Part shown: positions 21,502 to 34,315 of the stretch, piece after piece | Layout: each line of letters starts with the position of its first letter | Numbering within the stretch: the stretch's first letter is position 1 | Assembly (NCBI GenBank): GCA_035610365.1 | Contig: CM069433.1 | Coordinates: 59,758,487-59,822,486, forward strand | Source of the DNA: Aquatica leii | Lineage: Eukaryota; Arthropoda; Insecta; Coleoptera; Lampyridae | Direction: 5' to 3' | Length of the DNA stretch: 64,000 nucleotides | Translations under genes and position numbers: made by a program | The notes under the pieces: model-generated | What the model saw: the letters and a program-made list of their open reading frames with translations, nothing else | The model's database searches: none | Told to the model about the DNA's origin: nothing

Positions 21502-22826
21502 TACATATTAGTTAATTTAGGTAATTGTACATATTGGTTCAGTATGTTTATGTTCATTTTTTTTAATTAGATGATTGTAAACAAAACTAAAATTTGAAGT
21601 GTCCGTTCTGAAGTTAACATTGTTATTGTATAGGTTGATAAATATTATTTTTTTGAATTTCAACGAAAAATTTAAAGACCGGATTGTAACTGTTAAAAAT
21701 TAAAAGAGTATAGTCATGCAATCACATCATAAACGTATGAAAAAACAAAAATGGGAATGAAGTTTGAGTAACCGAAGTTAACAAATCATGCATAGTTAGG
21801 TTAGCAAGGATAGCAGATAAGGGAATGAATATCGCAGTACTAAAAATATGTTTATAAAATTGTTCATTAGACAGGAACTAGCTTGAATCAAATAGGAAAC
21901 TTATAAAATCAAGAAATTGTTTCTGACTAAGCGTTGTAAACTCAGTTATTTTAAGCCAATAGTTACTAATTAGTTCTATGATTAGATCTTTTAAAATGTT
22001 AGGGAATAATGAGGTTGCATCAAACAAAACTAGAATAAAAGTATCTAGTACAATAATGTTAGTAATTTTTTCCTCAAGATCTAAAGAATTTTTTACACTA
22101 TGTTTAAAAATACATGAAATATCTGACATAAATTTAGAAAAAGAATAAATAGATGACCCTATACACAATTAGTCTAAGTAGATAGTTAGCATTGTATATT
22201 TTGGCTAACCCATAGTATTTGAGAGGAGGGTGTAGCTGATCCATTTTTTATAAGTTGGTCAATATGACCCCCATCTATAAAAAATTAGTAGGATCAACAT
22301 CTACTTTTTTAGAAGTGTCAAGATCATTTATTAAAATGTCTAATTTTCTGTTGTAATTGTATTTAGCAATTCAAACTGTGGAGTTACCTTTGTCAGATTT
22401 TGTAACAATAATCTGTTTTTTGTTATTTAAAAAAATTCTAGTGACATTTATTGACGTAGATACAATGACCTTAAGAGTCTTGTTTTGTTATGTTATTCTG
22501 GTTTGAAAAGTTGATAATATGTAGATAGCAATAGTGCAGAGGTTTCAGTAAAACTAATTTTCCACGTGACCTATGAGTTGAGCATCAACATTCTTTTAGG
22601 TTGGTAGTGTTACTACAGGTGTTACTGTTTAGTAATATCTTCGCTTAGCGTTTTGTTTTCGTGGTTTCCTTTATTTTTTATTTTTAAATTTTAAGAAAAT
22701 TATTATCATAGTTAATAAACGCTATTTGTATTTTCTTCAAGGTTTTCTTTGAGTGAGTACTGAATAGCAGCTGTAATTTTGATAATTTGTCTAATTTTTG
22801 TACTTTTATCTTAAAAGCATTTCACA
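21502..22826. other. No gene seen
   Basis: AT-rich. A minus-strand frame of 96 codons at 21878-22168 has no recognised similarity. Confidence 0.4.
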
Positions 22827-23894
22827 ATGATTACTCTTGAAAAATACGCCGTTATTGTAATAGCGCATTTTCAAAGTGGTACTTGCAATCCCGATGGAAC
22901 TTGATCGTATTCTTTTTATAGTTGTATGGATGAATTCAACAAACATTTGTCGAAAGCAATCTTTACTTGTGATACTTTCCGACAACGTAAAAAAGTTTTA
23001 ATTAATAGATTTGTAATCAAGAATTGCATTTGCAAAGAGAAACCTACAAGAAGATCTACTGTACTTACTGTACCTGCTGTCGAAGTGATTTGCAATCGCA
23101 TAAAACAAAGTCTAAATAAATCGGTGGCCAAATTATCTGCAGCAACAGATAAAAATTTATTTTAAGTTTCATTTTTAAACTACAAACCTTCAATTCTTAA
23201 GATAGTTAGCAGAAGCTTGCCAGAAAGCATTTGTGAATAGTTTAATAAACATTTAAATAACGATAACCTCTTGCATTCAACTTTCTTTGCGAATAAAGCA
23301 TAGTTTTATTTAATGTGGATATGTAATTAGACAAAATTATCGTACCTGGGTAGCCAAAAATTCATAAAATTTTGTGAAAACAACATTACATTTTTTAAAA
23401 GTTGGTGTATGAATTGCAATGTTAAAGAGAAAAGTAATAAGTGTAATATTTTTTTACAATACTGTAAACGCAAAACGTTATTGTAATATTTTGGGTTCAT
23501 TTTTCGAGCAGCTAAATGACAATAAGCTTCAGTTTGGTTATTTTCAACAAGACAATGCAACGGCGCATATTATTTGAGCTACAACTGAATTTATTTAACA
23601 ATTCTACAATGAAAGAATAATAAACCAAGGGCTATATATTCAACGCTCTCCAGATCTTACACTACTAGATTTTCACCTTTACGGACAATTAAAGCACACA
23701 GTATATTACAGTCAGCTGCGCAATATGAAGACATGGAACATGCAATTACTGATGCTATTCGATATATTGAAGTTGATGAGTGTCGTAATGTGTTCCAAAA
23801 TTTAAAAAGAAAAGTTAACACATGTATTGCAGTCGAAAGACAACAGATTGAACATCATTGGTTATCAATTTTAAATAATGTTTATTTCAAATAA
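22827..23894 (+). pseudogene. Insect-type mariner transposase pseudogene (DUF4817 + DDE)
   Basis: It starts MITLEKYAVIVIAHFQSG at 22827, the helix-turn-helix (DUF4817-type) start common in insect mariner-superfamily transposases. Next comes a frame with HLSKAIFTCDTFRQRKKVLI and PTRRSTVLTVPAVEVI at 22926-23165, then a decayed middle. The DDE core is clear at about 23500-23880: FGYFQQDNATAHII (family YFQQDGATAHT, second catalytic Asp), IQRSPDLTLLDFHLYGQLK (family RSPDLTPCDFYLWG, third Asp) and, after a frameshift, RKVNTCIAVERQQIEHHW. It ends at TAA 23892-23894. Stops and frameshifts make it inactive. No terminal repeats were located. Confidence 0.85.
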
Positions 23895-24172
23895 GCAGGT
23901 ATTGTTGTTATAATATAATTTATGTTTCCACGGGTTGCATTTGTAGCACAATTTTCTATTCTGGATAATTCCCGTGTTGTCGTAAGTATTGTTGTTAATG
24001 TGTTACCGTTTTTTATCAATTACTTAACCTTAACTTAAAAATTACAAATCAAATTTTGTAAAAACTTTTTTTGCGTTACTCGAATTTCCCTAACATATGA
24101 TGCCGTAACAACACAGCTTTAAGACATCCACAGTAACAATTATTTTTCTTTTCTAAAATTTTGGTTACAACT

Positions 24173-24355
24173 TCAAATGTAGTAGACAATCTTGTACAAA
24201 ACCAAAACTGGAGTTTTCCAGTAATCTAAAAAATTGTATAGTTGGTGTACAAAAGGTTTTTTAAAAACTTTTGAAAACACCGACAACAGAGAAATAAGAC
24301 GGTAGTTTGATATGACTGAGGTGTTCACACATTGGTATACCAATTGCTTTAACAA
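24173..24355 (-). pseudogene. LINE reverse transcriptase fragment
   Basis: The 60-codon frame has VISNYRLISLLSVFSKVFKK, the conserved RT segment of non-LTR elements (family SNYRPISLLsvfSKiFEk; the Pro is Leu here). It lies downstream on the same strand as the CR1-like ORF1 and endonuclease and is probably the same 3'-decayed element, with an internal deletion. Confidence 0.8.
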
Positions 24356-24681
24356 CTTTTAATAGATTGCGTGGTATGTCAACAGTGTTTATTATTTCGG
24401 TCACTTCAAACAATGTCAAAATAGGTAGAAACATTGAATTGAAGTGATCAAAATATAAAAGTTTTGATCTAAAATAAGCTTGTCTATTTCTTTAATAAAG
24501 TAAACATTAAACACTTGGGTATAAAATTTTTATCAGTATGCTTATTATTATCAGAGTCAATTGTATTTGCTGAAATAAAGATTTTAGCAACATGAAAACG
24601 TCTTTCGGATTTGGAACATGTCATTGTTGTAACCGAAGTTGCGCACGTTTCGCCCATTTCATCAGGGCATGAGAAAAATCG

Positions 24682-24900
24682 AAAAACCCAAACAAACAAC
24701 CGAAATCTAACTAAGAACTTCTCAAAAGTTAGGTAATCAACTTATGAGCCAAGCCAAATTCTAAACTTTGAAAAGGTAAGAAAGAAAAGGATAAACTTGA
24801 AAACTCAAACGAAAATCTAACAAAGAGCCACTACAGTGTTAGGTAATCAACTTGTAATTCTAACCAGATTCTAAACTCTATAAAAGTCTATGGAAAAATA
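24682..24900 (+). repeat. Two-copy degenerate direct repeat, about 110 bp
   Basis: 24682-24790 and 24795-24900 share the blocks TTAGGTAATCAACTT and ATTCTAAACT in the same order and spacing, preceded in each copy by an AAATCTAAC-type block. It looks like an old tandem duplication. Confidence 0.6.
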
Positions 24901-25490
24901 AGCAAATGTACCAAATAATTTACAAATTATGACAGCTGCATGGTGACTAAGACCTGGTTTGACTGTGTATATACTAAAGAAACTTATTTGCGCCAGCAAA
25001 TGTCAAATCTATCTGTTACGATGATTTTTATGTGCAACGAGTATTTTTGTTTAAATGTAAAAAATCCATACGATGCCATCATATTTAAAAAAAATTGACT
25101 TAACAGTTTCTGATGAACAGTCTACATTAAAGTCCACACCGATAACAATATTAGAATGATTTACTATAATTGCTAAAAGGAATTCAAATTTATTTAAAAC
25201 TAAGTTAAAGTCTGCACTGAAAGATTTATAAACTAAAATAATTAAAAACATAACACTTTTTAAAGGTATAGATCTATAATGCACAATTAACTGATAAATT
25301 TAATAAATAAATAGCTACTCTTTTGTTTATTTTTTCTTGAGGGTGACGACACTGAAGTATAATTATCAGGTGTGTTATAGCTCGTCTCATCATTCAACAG
25401 CCAATGTTCCGTCAGTAAGATGTTAGGATAATATTCATTAGTATGTAAGAATACATTCAAACAGTTAATTTTGTTTTTAATACTGCGCAC
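24900..25490 (-). pseudogene. CR1-like LINE endonuclease
   Basis: Minus-strand frames read MRSIKNKINCLNVFLHTNEY and NILLTEHWL (25490-25287), the N-terminal endonuclease signature (NVRSlrnK...L, t/sEhWL with the catalytic Glu). SNIVIGVDFNVDCSSE (25284-25051) follows (family iiiGGDFNvd), and near 24940 VKPGLSHHAAVI (family GLSDHxa with the catalytic Asp-His; Asp is His here). Frameshifts separate the parts, and the Asp loss plus stops show inactivity. Gly-to-Val before DFN is a second damaging change. Order and strand place it between ORF1 (25620-26570) and the RT fragment (24173-24355). Confidence 0.85.
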
Positions 25491-25619
25491 ATTATGTAAA
25501 TATATATTAACGTATATATTCGCGTTCCATTTATGCTAATTTCAATTTTGTGTTTTTCAAATTTATAAAACGTAAAGAATTGTTTATACAGGCGTATTTA
25601 GGCCATACTTTTGGTTTTT

Positions 25620-26570
25620 TAAACTGTTGTATTTGATCAATAAAAAAAAAGAATATTTTTCTGGTTGTTTAGATTGAAGTTGGTGGCATTTAACTTCAAA
25701 AAACCGTTTCTTAACAAGATAACTTCTAAAATTTTCAGATGAAGTTGAGTTATTTAGTTTGTTAACACAAACATTTGCATAATTTACGGTTTGAACTTAC
25801 TTTCTGTGTCAGTTGAACTGCCGTAAATCCTGCGATTTCAACGGTTACGCTGTTTGTTATGTACTTTTTTTTGACTTGCCGTATATAATTTTTTATGATT
25901 CCTATTTTCCGTTGGAAATTATTATTCGGTGTTATATTATTAGTTAAGCTCACATCTGTACTTATAAATGCTTCAGAAGTATTAGCATTGTTCCTATTTA
26001 AACTTAATTTTTTTGAAACGGTATTGGAGTTCATCTTATGATTGTTTATTGTAAATTGTCCTTTATCTTATTTGGCATTAGCAATAACTGCTGCGTAGCT
26101 ATTATGTTTTGCTTGTTTAGAAATAGAGGGCATTCTTACAGTATTTAATACGTTTGGTTTTATTGTATTGTTTACATATTAAACACAGTTTTTATTAACA
26201 AAACTTTTTAAATAATTAATTGTATCATGAAGTAATTCATTTTTATTTTCTAAAGTTTGTACTAACTTTTTTAGAAGATTGCTAGCTTTTTGTAAGGATT
26301 TATTTTCTATTCATAATTAATATATTCACATACCAAATATGTGCTAGATGTATGAATTGGTGAATGTAAATCACGTTCTTGTTGTGTTTGTTTAATAGAT
26401 GGAGATAACGATTGACACATATGCTTTCTTTTATTTTCTATACAAATTTTATGATATTTTCCGTTGCACTAGCGACACACACTGGGATTAGCCACTGCCA
26501 CAGCACACCGGAACATTTATCACTTTTTTTTACTTCTGAAATTACGATTAACGCAGAGGACACGGTTTCA
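25620..26570 (-). pseudogene. CR1-like LINE ORF1 with PHD-like zinc finger
   Basis: Near 26550-26460 a minus frame reads ANPSVCR-stop-CNGKYHKICIE, a PHD-type C-x2-C...H-x2-C arrangement as in CR1-family ORF1 proteins. 26034-25762 is an Asn/Ser-rich middle part starting at ATG 26034. From about 25780 a shifted frame reads ENFRSYLVKKRFFEVKCHQL and KYSFFLLIKYNSL, resembling the C-terminal RRM-like part of these proteins. The set sits directly upstream of the endonuclease on the same strand. Stops and shifts make it non-functional. Confidence 0.65.
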
Positions 26571-26724
26571 TGTCGGCCATTTTGATTTCCATCATTAGAC
26601 TAATATTATAAAAATATTTTTTGAAATATTTTGTTTGCAAAATAATTTGCAAAATAATAAAGATTTCATGAGTATTTTATGGAGCTGAACATTAGTCTAT
26701 AAAAAAACCAGTTAATAGTTATTT

Positions 26725-26856
26725 AACCAACAAGGTTGGTAATGAAGGCAATTAATAATCAAGACATTTTCACGCGCGAGCGAGCGCAGCGAGCGAGAGC
26801 GTTAATGTTGTCGAGATTATTAATTGCATATTATCAAACAAGTTGGTTTTTAAGTT
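26725..26856. repeat. Hairpin with G+C-rich centre
   Basis: Imperfect arms at 26725-26770 and 26814-26856 (CCAACAAGGTTGG..., GCAATTAATAATC against GATTATTAATTGC..., CAAGTTGG) enclose a strikingly G+C-rich core, CGCGCGAGCGAGCGCAGCGA, at about 26773-26792. The surrounding sequence is more than 70% A+T. Confidence 0.75.
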
Positions 26857-28429
26857 TTTCCGTCGATCGTATCTTATTAATTTTTTGCATTTACTTATAA
26901 TTTTATAATTTTATCTACTAAACAATTGTTTTATTTTTGTATCAACGGTAGTGGGATTTTTAAGTAATGGGAATGCTATATAACCGCAACGCGTCAATTA
27001 AATTTTAATCGGATTGATTATAATTAGTTTTGAAAATATCAATGATTGCAAAATTCTTACGACAGATTGGGTTTGAGTACAAAAAATGCCACGAATCATA
27101 GTTTAGTGTTGTCGCTAATGAATGATGGCTTTAAAGAGAAGAAACTAGTTCTCCTACTTATAGATTAAGTATATATTTTCTATCATATTGTTGTGTTACT
27201 TTTGTTTATAACAATATTTACGTAATGGCAATTTAAAGAAAAGAATCTGGTATGTACATACGAGAAATTAATAATAGTTTGTTGGTATTATAAATTTGTC
27301 ATATTAACCATAACATAATGTGCTACATTGTAGTTTTTAAATGAACAGCATGCAAAAAGCTGAATTTTAGTAACACAATTGTTTAGTTATTCTTTTTAGT
27401 CTATGATTTACTAAAAAAATGCTGTTCACTAACTTATCGATTCAATTTGAATCTGATAAAAGTTTATATGTAGTTTAGCAAAGCATAGTGAGCCATGTTT
27501 TACAAATTAGTGCAAATGTCAGAGAAGTAGTTGCTTAGATGAAGAAGGTAATGTCGAAGAAAGTAACAATAACTAAATGCTCTTTGTTTTATTTTTATAA
27601 ATACGTAATGTTTTCGGTATGTATGCAAAAGAAGTACACGAGTATCACTACAATACAGTTATATGATAAGTACTGGTTTATACAAAATATACGTTGTTAT
27701 TTATGTAATAAACTAAAATCTGTTTATAATAATTTTTATATACCATTTTATATAACATACAAACATCACAACTTTGATATCAGGAAGGCTCCGTAAAAGC
27801 AACTGAAAATCATCGATAAAAACCAATTGACAATTTGTGTGCTTATAAAATAGGCAGATGATGTAGACCACACTTATTCTTAATAAGGACTTTATTTATC
27901 AGCTTCTTTTAGCATCTTGGTAACTCCAAAATATATCATTTTGTTTTCATTTTAGTGATCAGGTTACTTAACCTACAATTATTGGAAATGTTTAATTATA
28001 ATTCAAAAGTGTTTGATGGCAGAGCCATCTCATAGTGTGATTTTACTATGTGCCTAAAGTTTACTGTAAATAGCTATAAACGGTGGTGACACGTTGAAAT
28101 TAGTTTAACACCCGCGAATTTCAAAATATGCTTTGAATTATTCGTCGGGATAAAACCACAACGTAAAAGGACATTGGGGGTAATTATAATAATGCACAAG
28201 TGAATTTTTTAATTTATTTTTTATTTAAAAACGCTAACTAATATACGTAACCTCATAAAAATCTTAATTCTGTTCTACGATTTTATTGGTTAGAAAAAAA
28301 ATCGAACGTAAATAGAAATTCGTTGATTTCATTGGTTTAAAAGTAGTGCAGTAATAGGGGCTATTACCGCACTACTTTTGATACATTATTATACGTTAAT
28401 ACAAGTATTAATAAACGATCGACGGAAAA
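26855..28429. repeat. Possible small element with 14-bp inverted ends
   Basis: TTTTCCGTCGATCG (26856-26869) recurs inverted at 28416-28429. The 1.57 kb between has no recognisable gene; the frame at 27539-27796 has no similarity I can name. No target duplication was seen, so this is only a candidate. Confidence 0.35.
28339..28379. repeat. 18-bp tight hairpin
   Basis: AAAAGTAGTGCAGTAATA (28339-28356) pairs with TATTACCGCACTACTTTT (28362-28379) with one mismatch and a 5-nt loop. Confidence 0.85.
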
Positions 28430-28439
28430 GCTTATTTAT

Positions 28440-31400
28440 TCACTTTGTATGCAAAAACGTACATTTCTTTTCCTAGTTAAATTCAATAATATAATTGTTG
28501 TGGCTGTGACAGATAGTTGCATGACATTTGTTGACACTGAGTCCTTTATATCCCTCTTGAGAGAAATGGAAAAGCAATGGCAATTTCTATTTATAAATTT
28601 TAAACTAAATGAAATAGAAATTAACTTTGTTATTTTATATGTAATACTCTGTATATTATTAAATTTTTGGATTTTCCAAGCAATTTAGTAAAATTGCATT
28701 AAGTGGTAGATAGTAATAATTTTTAATATAAATCATCATTATAAATAAAAAAAGCAAATAGCAAATGTCTCTTAAATAAAATATTCTTAATTTAATGTAG
28801 TTTTGTTTAGTCTGTATTTACAACTACGTTTTACTAAATTAAGTTCTTTAGTTATATTCAGCGGAATTTCTAAATCACAGAACTACATCAAAATGGTAAA
28901 CTTATGTAGAAAATACAAAAGGAATTTTCATACAGCAGGTGTTGTAGATTTGCTGACTTCTCCCGTTCACCCACGTAATGAGCAACTTTGTCATTTAAGT
29001 AATGGATCTTGAAGACATCAAAAATATAATATGCAATACCTTTTTTGTTATGAAGTGTAATGACGTAAATTTTTTATAAAAATGATCTTAGTTTATTGCT
29101 GTTTTTTTGTCTACATAAATAGGAATTCTATTACATTATTTTAATTTCTTATTTGAGTTCTGATTATTATTTCAAGTTTAAAGTAGAAGAAACTATTTTT
29201 TTATTATCAATTTTAAATTAATATTTTTTATTTGGTCGCAAATAATTAGTAGACCAATAAAAAAAAATATTAGTCTTTGTTTTGCAACGGTTTTAATTAT
29301 GCATTGCTTTGCATACTTGTGTGAATGTATATTCCCTATAATTAACTTTTATCGATTTTTAAACCACCTGCGCCATTGTTTGGAAAGCAATAATTTATAT
29401 TCCTAAAAATGTAAAAGATTTAAATTAATTTACACAATATTTCAATGTATTTATTATCATTCTTGTTTATTATAATTAAAGTTTTTTTTTAATTTATTAT
29501 TTCAATAAATTATATAGTTAATTTTAAGAGTTACTATAAACAATAGTTTTAGTTGTACGGTAATATTGTAGAATTAATTAATGTATGCCTTATTTAATTA
29601 AAATGTACCGAAATAACCTAAAGCTGGTCAATTACAACCCTGTTTGAGTGTTTTAAAATGACGTTCTATAAGAAGATTTTCGTGGTGCAACATCCAGTGG
29701 TTTCTGATATTAGATCTCACACGCATAACTTTTTTCTTCAAGAATCATTTGGTAAACTTTCTGGAAAATTCTCTGATGGCTGTCAATAAACTAAACCGGA
29801 TGTTCACGACTTGTAATAATAGCACATTACAAAAAATATAAATTATTTTAAACTGATTTCAAAATTTCATTTCATTTCACTGGTGTAAAATCAATAATCG
29901 GTAGTGTTTGTGAAATTCACTTTTTTCCCGATCATACTGACCGTCAACCGACGATCTGGTTTATTTTTCATCAATTCCAAAAAATAATAAATTTTGATAT
30001 CAAAATAGAAAAAATCTTTTGAAAAAAAAATAAAAAAAAAGAAAATAATAAAATGAAACGAGATTTTTAAATATAACAGACTAAAGAAAAAAAAATGGTA
30101 AAACTAATAAAACGATTAAATTTTCAAAAAAGCAGAAAACAAAAAAATAACCGTTGGTTATTTTACAACAAAACGGAGGTCATATCGAGCATTAGTGGTA
30201 AACAATGTTTGCCATGAGAAATCCTATTATCTAAGCAACTAGATTGCATTTACTTTTTGTTATTAATATTATTTGTTAATACTATATAAGTTAAAATGTA
30301 TTCTTTACTTTATGATATATTTGTACGTTACAATTGCAAATTAATAGCCGTTGAATTGCTTTTCTAGCGTAATATTTGAGTTTAAACATGATTTAAAGTA
30401 ATAGAATTTAATAATTTTGAGTTTATGTAGATTGCGGCATTAAAGAAGTAATAAAATAAAAAACATTAATTGTGTTTTCTATAAAACTCTAGAAAGGTTA
30501 ACGTTATAAGCTTAACATTCTTTACAGGATTTGGTACGTTTAGATCGAAAATAACAGCATAATTATTTGTTTTGATTGTCTTCGTAACTATGAATGGTTT
30601 TTGTTCTAAAATAAAATTTGTATTATCATTTTATATTTAAATTAATATCATGTGTAAATGTTTAATTGCTTTATATTTTAATTAACCACATTTGAAAATT
30701 AGATATAAGTAATATATTGTTAACAAATAATTACAATATGTTTATCACTGTTTAGTGTAACAATATATAAATAAATTAATATATAAAAAGATCAATTAAT
30801 AATTAATTATTTTTAAAAAAATATTTTTTTAGTATCAAATTAACCGGTAATCATAAATTTAATACACTAAACATTATGCCATTTTGTTTATGTTTTTAAT
30901 ATTAAACTTTTAAACATAGTTAAAAATTGTGAGTGTTGTATTATTTTATTTACTTCTGAAACTAAAAAAAATAAAATAACTAATGTTATATAATTTAATC
31001 TAATAATTAGTTATTAAATAAATGTTTTAGTTATTATATTATCTTACTAAGAATCTTTAAAAGCAGGAACATAGTTCGAGCGTTTAATTTTCTTAATGCT
31101 AAGGATTTTTTGGTAAATTTTTCCATTCACTGTAAAATCTAAAAAACATACAGAGTCTATTTTTATGTCACAAATTTAACATAATTTAAACAATGGGGTA
31201 AGCTATATCTTATTTATCATTTACGCGCCAAAAATACATTTTTTGTTCATCTAAACAAAAAAATATTTTTTTTATTTCATAAGTAAAACGAATGCAAAAA
31301 CAAGGTTTTTGATTTAATTATTGAATGCTAAATCTAAGATGCATTATGAAAAAAATATGTTCTAAATTTAATAAATGAAGAGAAAAACGCCAAGTAACAA

Positions 31401-33551
31401 AAATGAAAAAAACTATGCCATTCTGTTTTTTAATTTTGAAAAAAGTATGCAATTTTATGTATATGCTTAACATTTTAAATGCTGAAAACGGATATAAAAG
31501 TTTATAGAAATGTAGAGAAATGTAATAGCTTGACTAGTTATCTAAAGGGTGAATCAAAATAATAAAATTAGTTAAATGTAGGTATATAGTGCTTGTCGGT
31601 GCTAAAAAGTAATAAATTCGAAAATTAGTGATGTTTAGAACGCTGGCGGGTAAACAACGTGTTCCAAGATTGATATTACAAAAGGTGCGCGGAACTAAAA
31701 ACTTTTCAATCTTAATTTGATTTCTTGTTTAGCTTAAAACTTAATTTTAGTGTACTATTGATTTTGTAAAATCAGGTAAGCCTTGACAGTAGAGCAATAG
31801 CTATTTTCGTTTCAGGTACAGTACCTTTTTCGTTTACAGTCGCTTTAAATGTTACTAAAAAAAGTTCTTCAGAATGACAAGCTATATAGCTTTATTCAAA
31901 GTTTTAACAAGATTTACCTACTTTGATTAAACCGTCATTTTAGATTTAGCGGTAAGGGGTAGATTAGCTCAGAATAGAAACTTGTGACTATTTTAGAAAT
32001 ATTAAAAACGGAAGAATATATTCAAAACTGGTGTAGACGCAAATAAAAAAAAACGATAAAATTAACTTCTAGATTCTTGATCACCCAGAAGCCCATCAAG
32101 TTGGTTACAACCCTTAATAAACCTAATTTTAGAGTTTTAAGGTCACAAATCTGAAATTGTAACACAAAATTAACGCGCACGCTGTGTGTAAAATGGTTTG
32201 GTACGTTTACAATTTACAAATGTATTATAAAATTAATAAAATAAAAAGGCAATGTAAGAAACTAGCTAATTGAAGTTAAGCAGCAATAAAATAAATGACA
32301 TAATTCGAATAAAATTTACATAAACTTTAGATAAAATTGCAAAGAACAAGCGTTGAAACTTAATTATAAACAAAAAAAAATAATGAAACTGCATAGTTAC
32401 ATGAGCAAACAACCGTAAAAATTAAACTAAAAAATAATAAAAGCGAAAAGAAAGAAATGCGACAGTCGCGCGACTTATATAATTTGAAACACAGTTATTA
32501 AAACTTACTTACTAAAATAATAACGAATTCTGTTTAGCTTAAAAATTGAAAATGCCAAAACACACGAATTAACAGTTGTCGATCGGTTAACTTTATTTAT
32601 CGACGGCAAATTAATCACTACATAGTTTTATTTAGTTGACAATATTACATAAATCAAAATTAAGAATAATAAAAATTTACTTTGATAAGTACAAAACCTT
32701 TAAGTTACAGTGAACTCAAATATAATTACAATGAAACATTCTACAATGCAAAATTTATAACTACCTGAAGTTATTTTGCTTCCTAATAAAAGTTGCGGGT
32801 GACTGGATTCAGAAACTAAAGGAATAATCTTAGCCAGAACATGCTAAAGAACTTACTCGAGGACGCAATCACAAATTGATTAGATAGAACATTTATTTAG
32901 TCGCAAAAATGCGAATTGGAGTATGTTGGTTTCTACAATAGAAAACATCACTCAAACATAAATTTGACGAAAAGCTGTAATACGTGTAGAACTAATTTGC
33001 ATAACCGAAAATTTTTAAACTCACAACTTTACGATCCTAAGAAGTCGCCAACTTTTAGTTCTCGATATAGTTTGTTCTGGAACTACTACACCATAAATAT
33101 AAACTAACATACGTTCCAACAAAAAAGTATAAAGAAAAAATCGCATGTGATCAAAGTGCAACCAATAGAGATGCAAAAGGTACCAAGTTAAGACATAATT
33201 AAACATGAGCAACCAAAACTTATTCTTGCAAAATTACAAATCCATAATAAAAGATTAATGAAACTCTTAATTATGTTAAAATAAACAAACGGCCATAATA
33301 CCAAATGTCAGAAGGAAATATAAATTATAATGCAATCTGAATTTTATTAACATAAAGGATGAACACAAAAATTTACTTACAAATTTGACATGACAAAGAT
33401 GATCTAAGATACGTCAATTAAATAGCAAACATTTCAGGATTCAATCAAAAATTAAAAAAAACTGTTAATTGACAAGGTAAACTTAAAACCAACGTAAATG
33501 CAAAGGTTTGTCATAAAGTAAGTACAAAAATTCAAATGCAGGTTATAAATT
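28440..33551. other. Very AT-rich, no gene seen
   Basis: Five kilobases without coding similarity on either strand. Open frames at 28449-28688, 28803-29012 and 32916-33107 are short, unlike known proteins and of the background composition. Confidence 0.5.
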
Positions 33552-33673
33552 TAGTAGTAATTAAAGTTTGAACTAATTGCATAGAAAAAAAATCTTTAGA
33601 AACGAAACTCGTATGACCAAGGTTAAAAATATTTAACAGCTTGTGGATCAGACACTTAGCGCTAGTGTTTTAA
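33552..33673 (+). repeat. 120-bp inverted repeat, left arm
   Basis: Contains TCTTTAGAAACGAAACT and GATCAGACACTTAGCGCTAG and matches the reverse complement of 36478-36593 at about 80% identity. The pair brackets a PLE and may be the termini of a larger element. Confidence 0.8.
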
Positions 33674-33727
33674 TTTGTAATTTAGCGGTAAATTTAAATT
33701 CAACATGTTAAATGTTTTGTATATTTA

Positions 33728-33862
33728 TTAACTACAATTATTTAGATCTATTGACATAATTATAGAATTTGGAAACATAAAATTGACAATTATAAAGAAA
33801 TAAATTTTATAGTTTTTGAAAATGATATAATTATGTCAATACATTGAAATAGTTGTAGTTAA
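33728..33862. repeat. Hairpin, about 37-bp arms
   Basis: TTAACTACAATTATTTAGATC... (33728-33764) pairs with 33826-33862, which ends ...GAAATAGTTGTAGTTAA, with few mismatches. It contains the 12-mer TGACATAATTATA in inverted copies. Confidence 0.8.
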
Positions 33863-34167
33863 CTCAAAAGAAATAAAAAATAAGTCAAATGTGGTGATAC
33901 GAAAGGGGGTATATTCTCTTTGATGATAACATATTACAATGATGAGGTTTAAGGAATACTTCATAGATTACTTACTTAGTTTAATTGAAGGTACTATCTA
34001 CACGAATCTGTATATAAAAACATAAATCACTTCACATAATTTCTAATCTGATTAATACATTTTATGTAAGAGAAATACCAACCTCAAGTCGTCACGAGTT
34101 CATTAAATGTGATACTTAGCTTTACCAGTTTTTAACTTCTCTGAAATTTATAAAGTATTATATTGTT

Positions 34168-34315
34168 TGGTGTGTTTCTATACTACGATAGAATCCTTCG
34201 ATGTGGAGGATAGGCACCACTCAGAAATAAAACTCAGTCGTAATTGTGGCTACGTTTCGTTGGCTATTGTGCCAACTTCATCAAGCCAATCTATATTAAT
34301 AGTAATTATAATTAA
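34168..34315 (-). repeat. PLE-A terminal repeat, sense copy (3' end)
   Basis: About 145 bp inverted relative to 35186-35327, nearly identical over TGGTGTGTTTCTATACTACG and onward. It lies downstream of the minus-strand PLE-A coding remnant, as a 3' terminal repeat (pLTR) would. A short open frame across it is identical in both copies only because the DNA is repeated. Confidence 0.85.
34245..34290 (-). ncRNA. Hammerhead-ribozyme-like motif, PLE-A 3' copy
   Basis: The minus strand reads TTGGC TTGATGA A, then stem II GTTGGC-ACAATA-GCCAAC (six perfect pairs), then GAAACGT and AGCCA, which pairs with TTGGC as stem I. Core boxes CUGANGA and GAAA are present except that the first core base C is T here, probably inactivating. 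Hammerheads are known from PLE terminal repeats. Confidence 0.65.

Noticed and set aside
27539-27796. 85-codon frame rich in Tyr, Lys and Ile
   Set aside because: Its composition matches translated AT-rich background and no conserved motif was seen.
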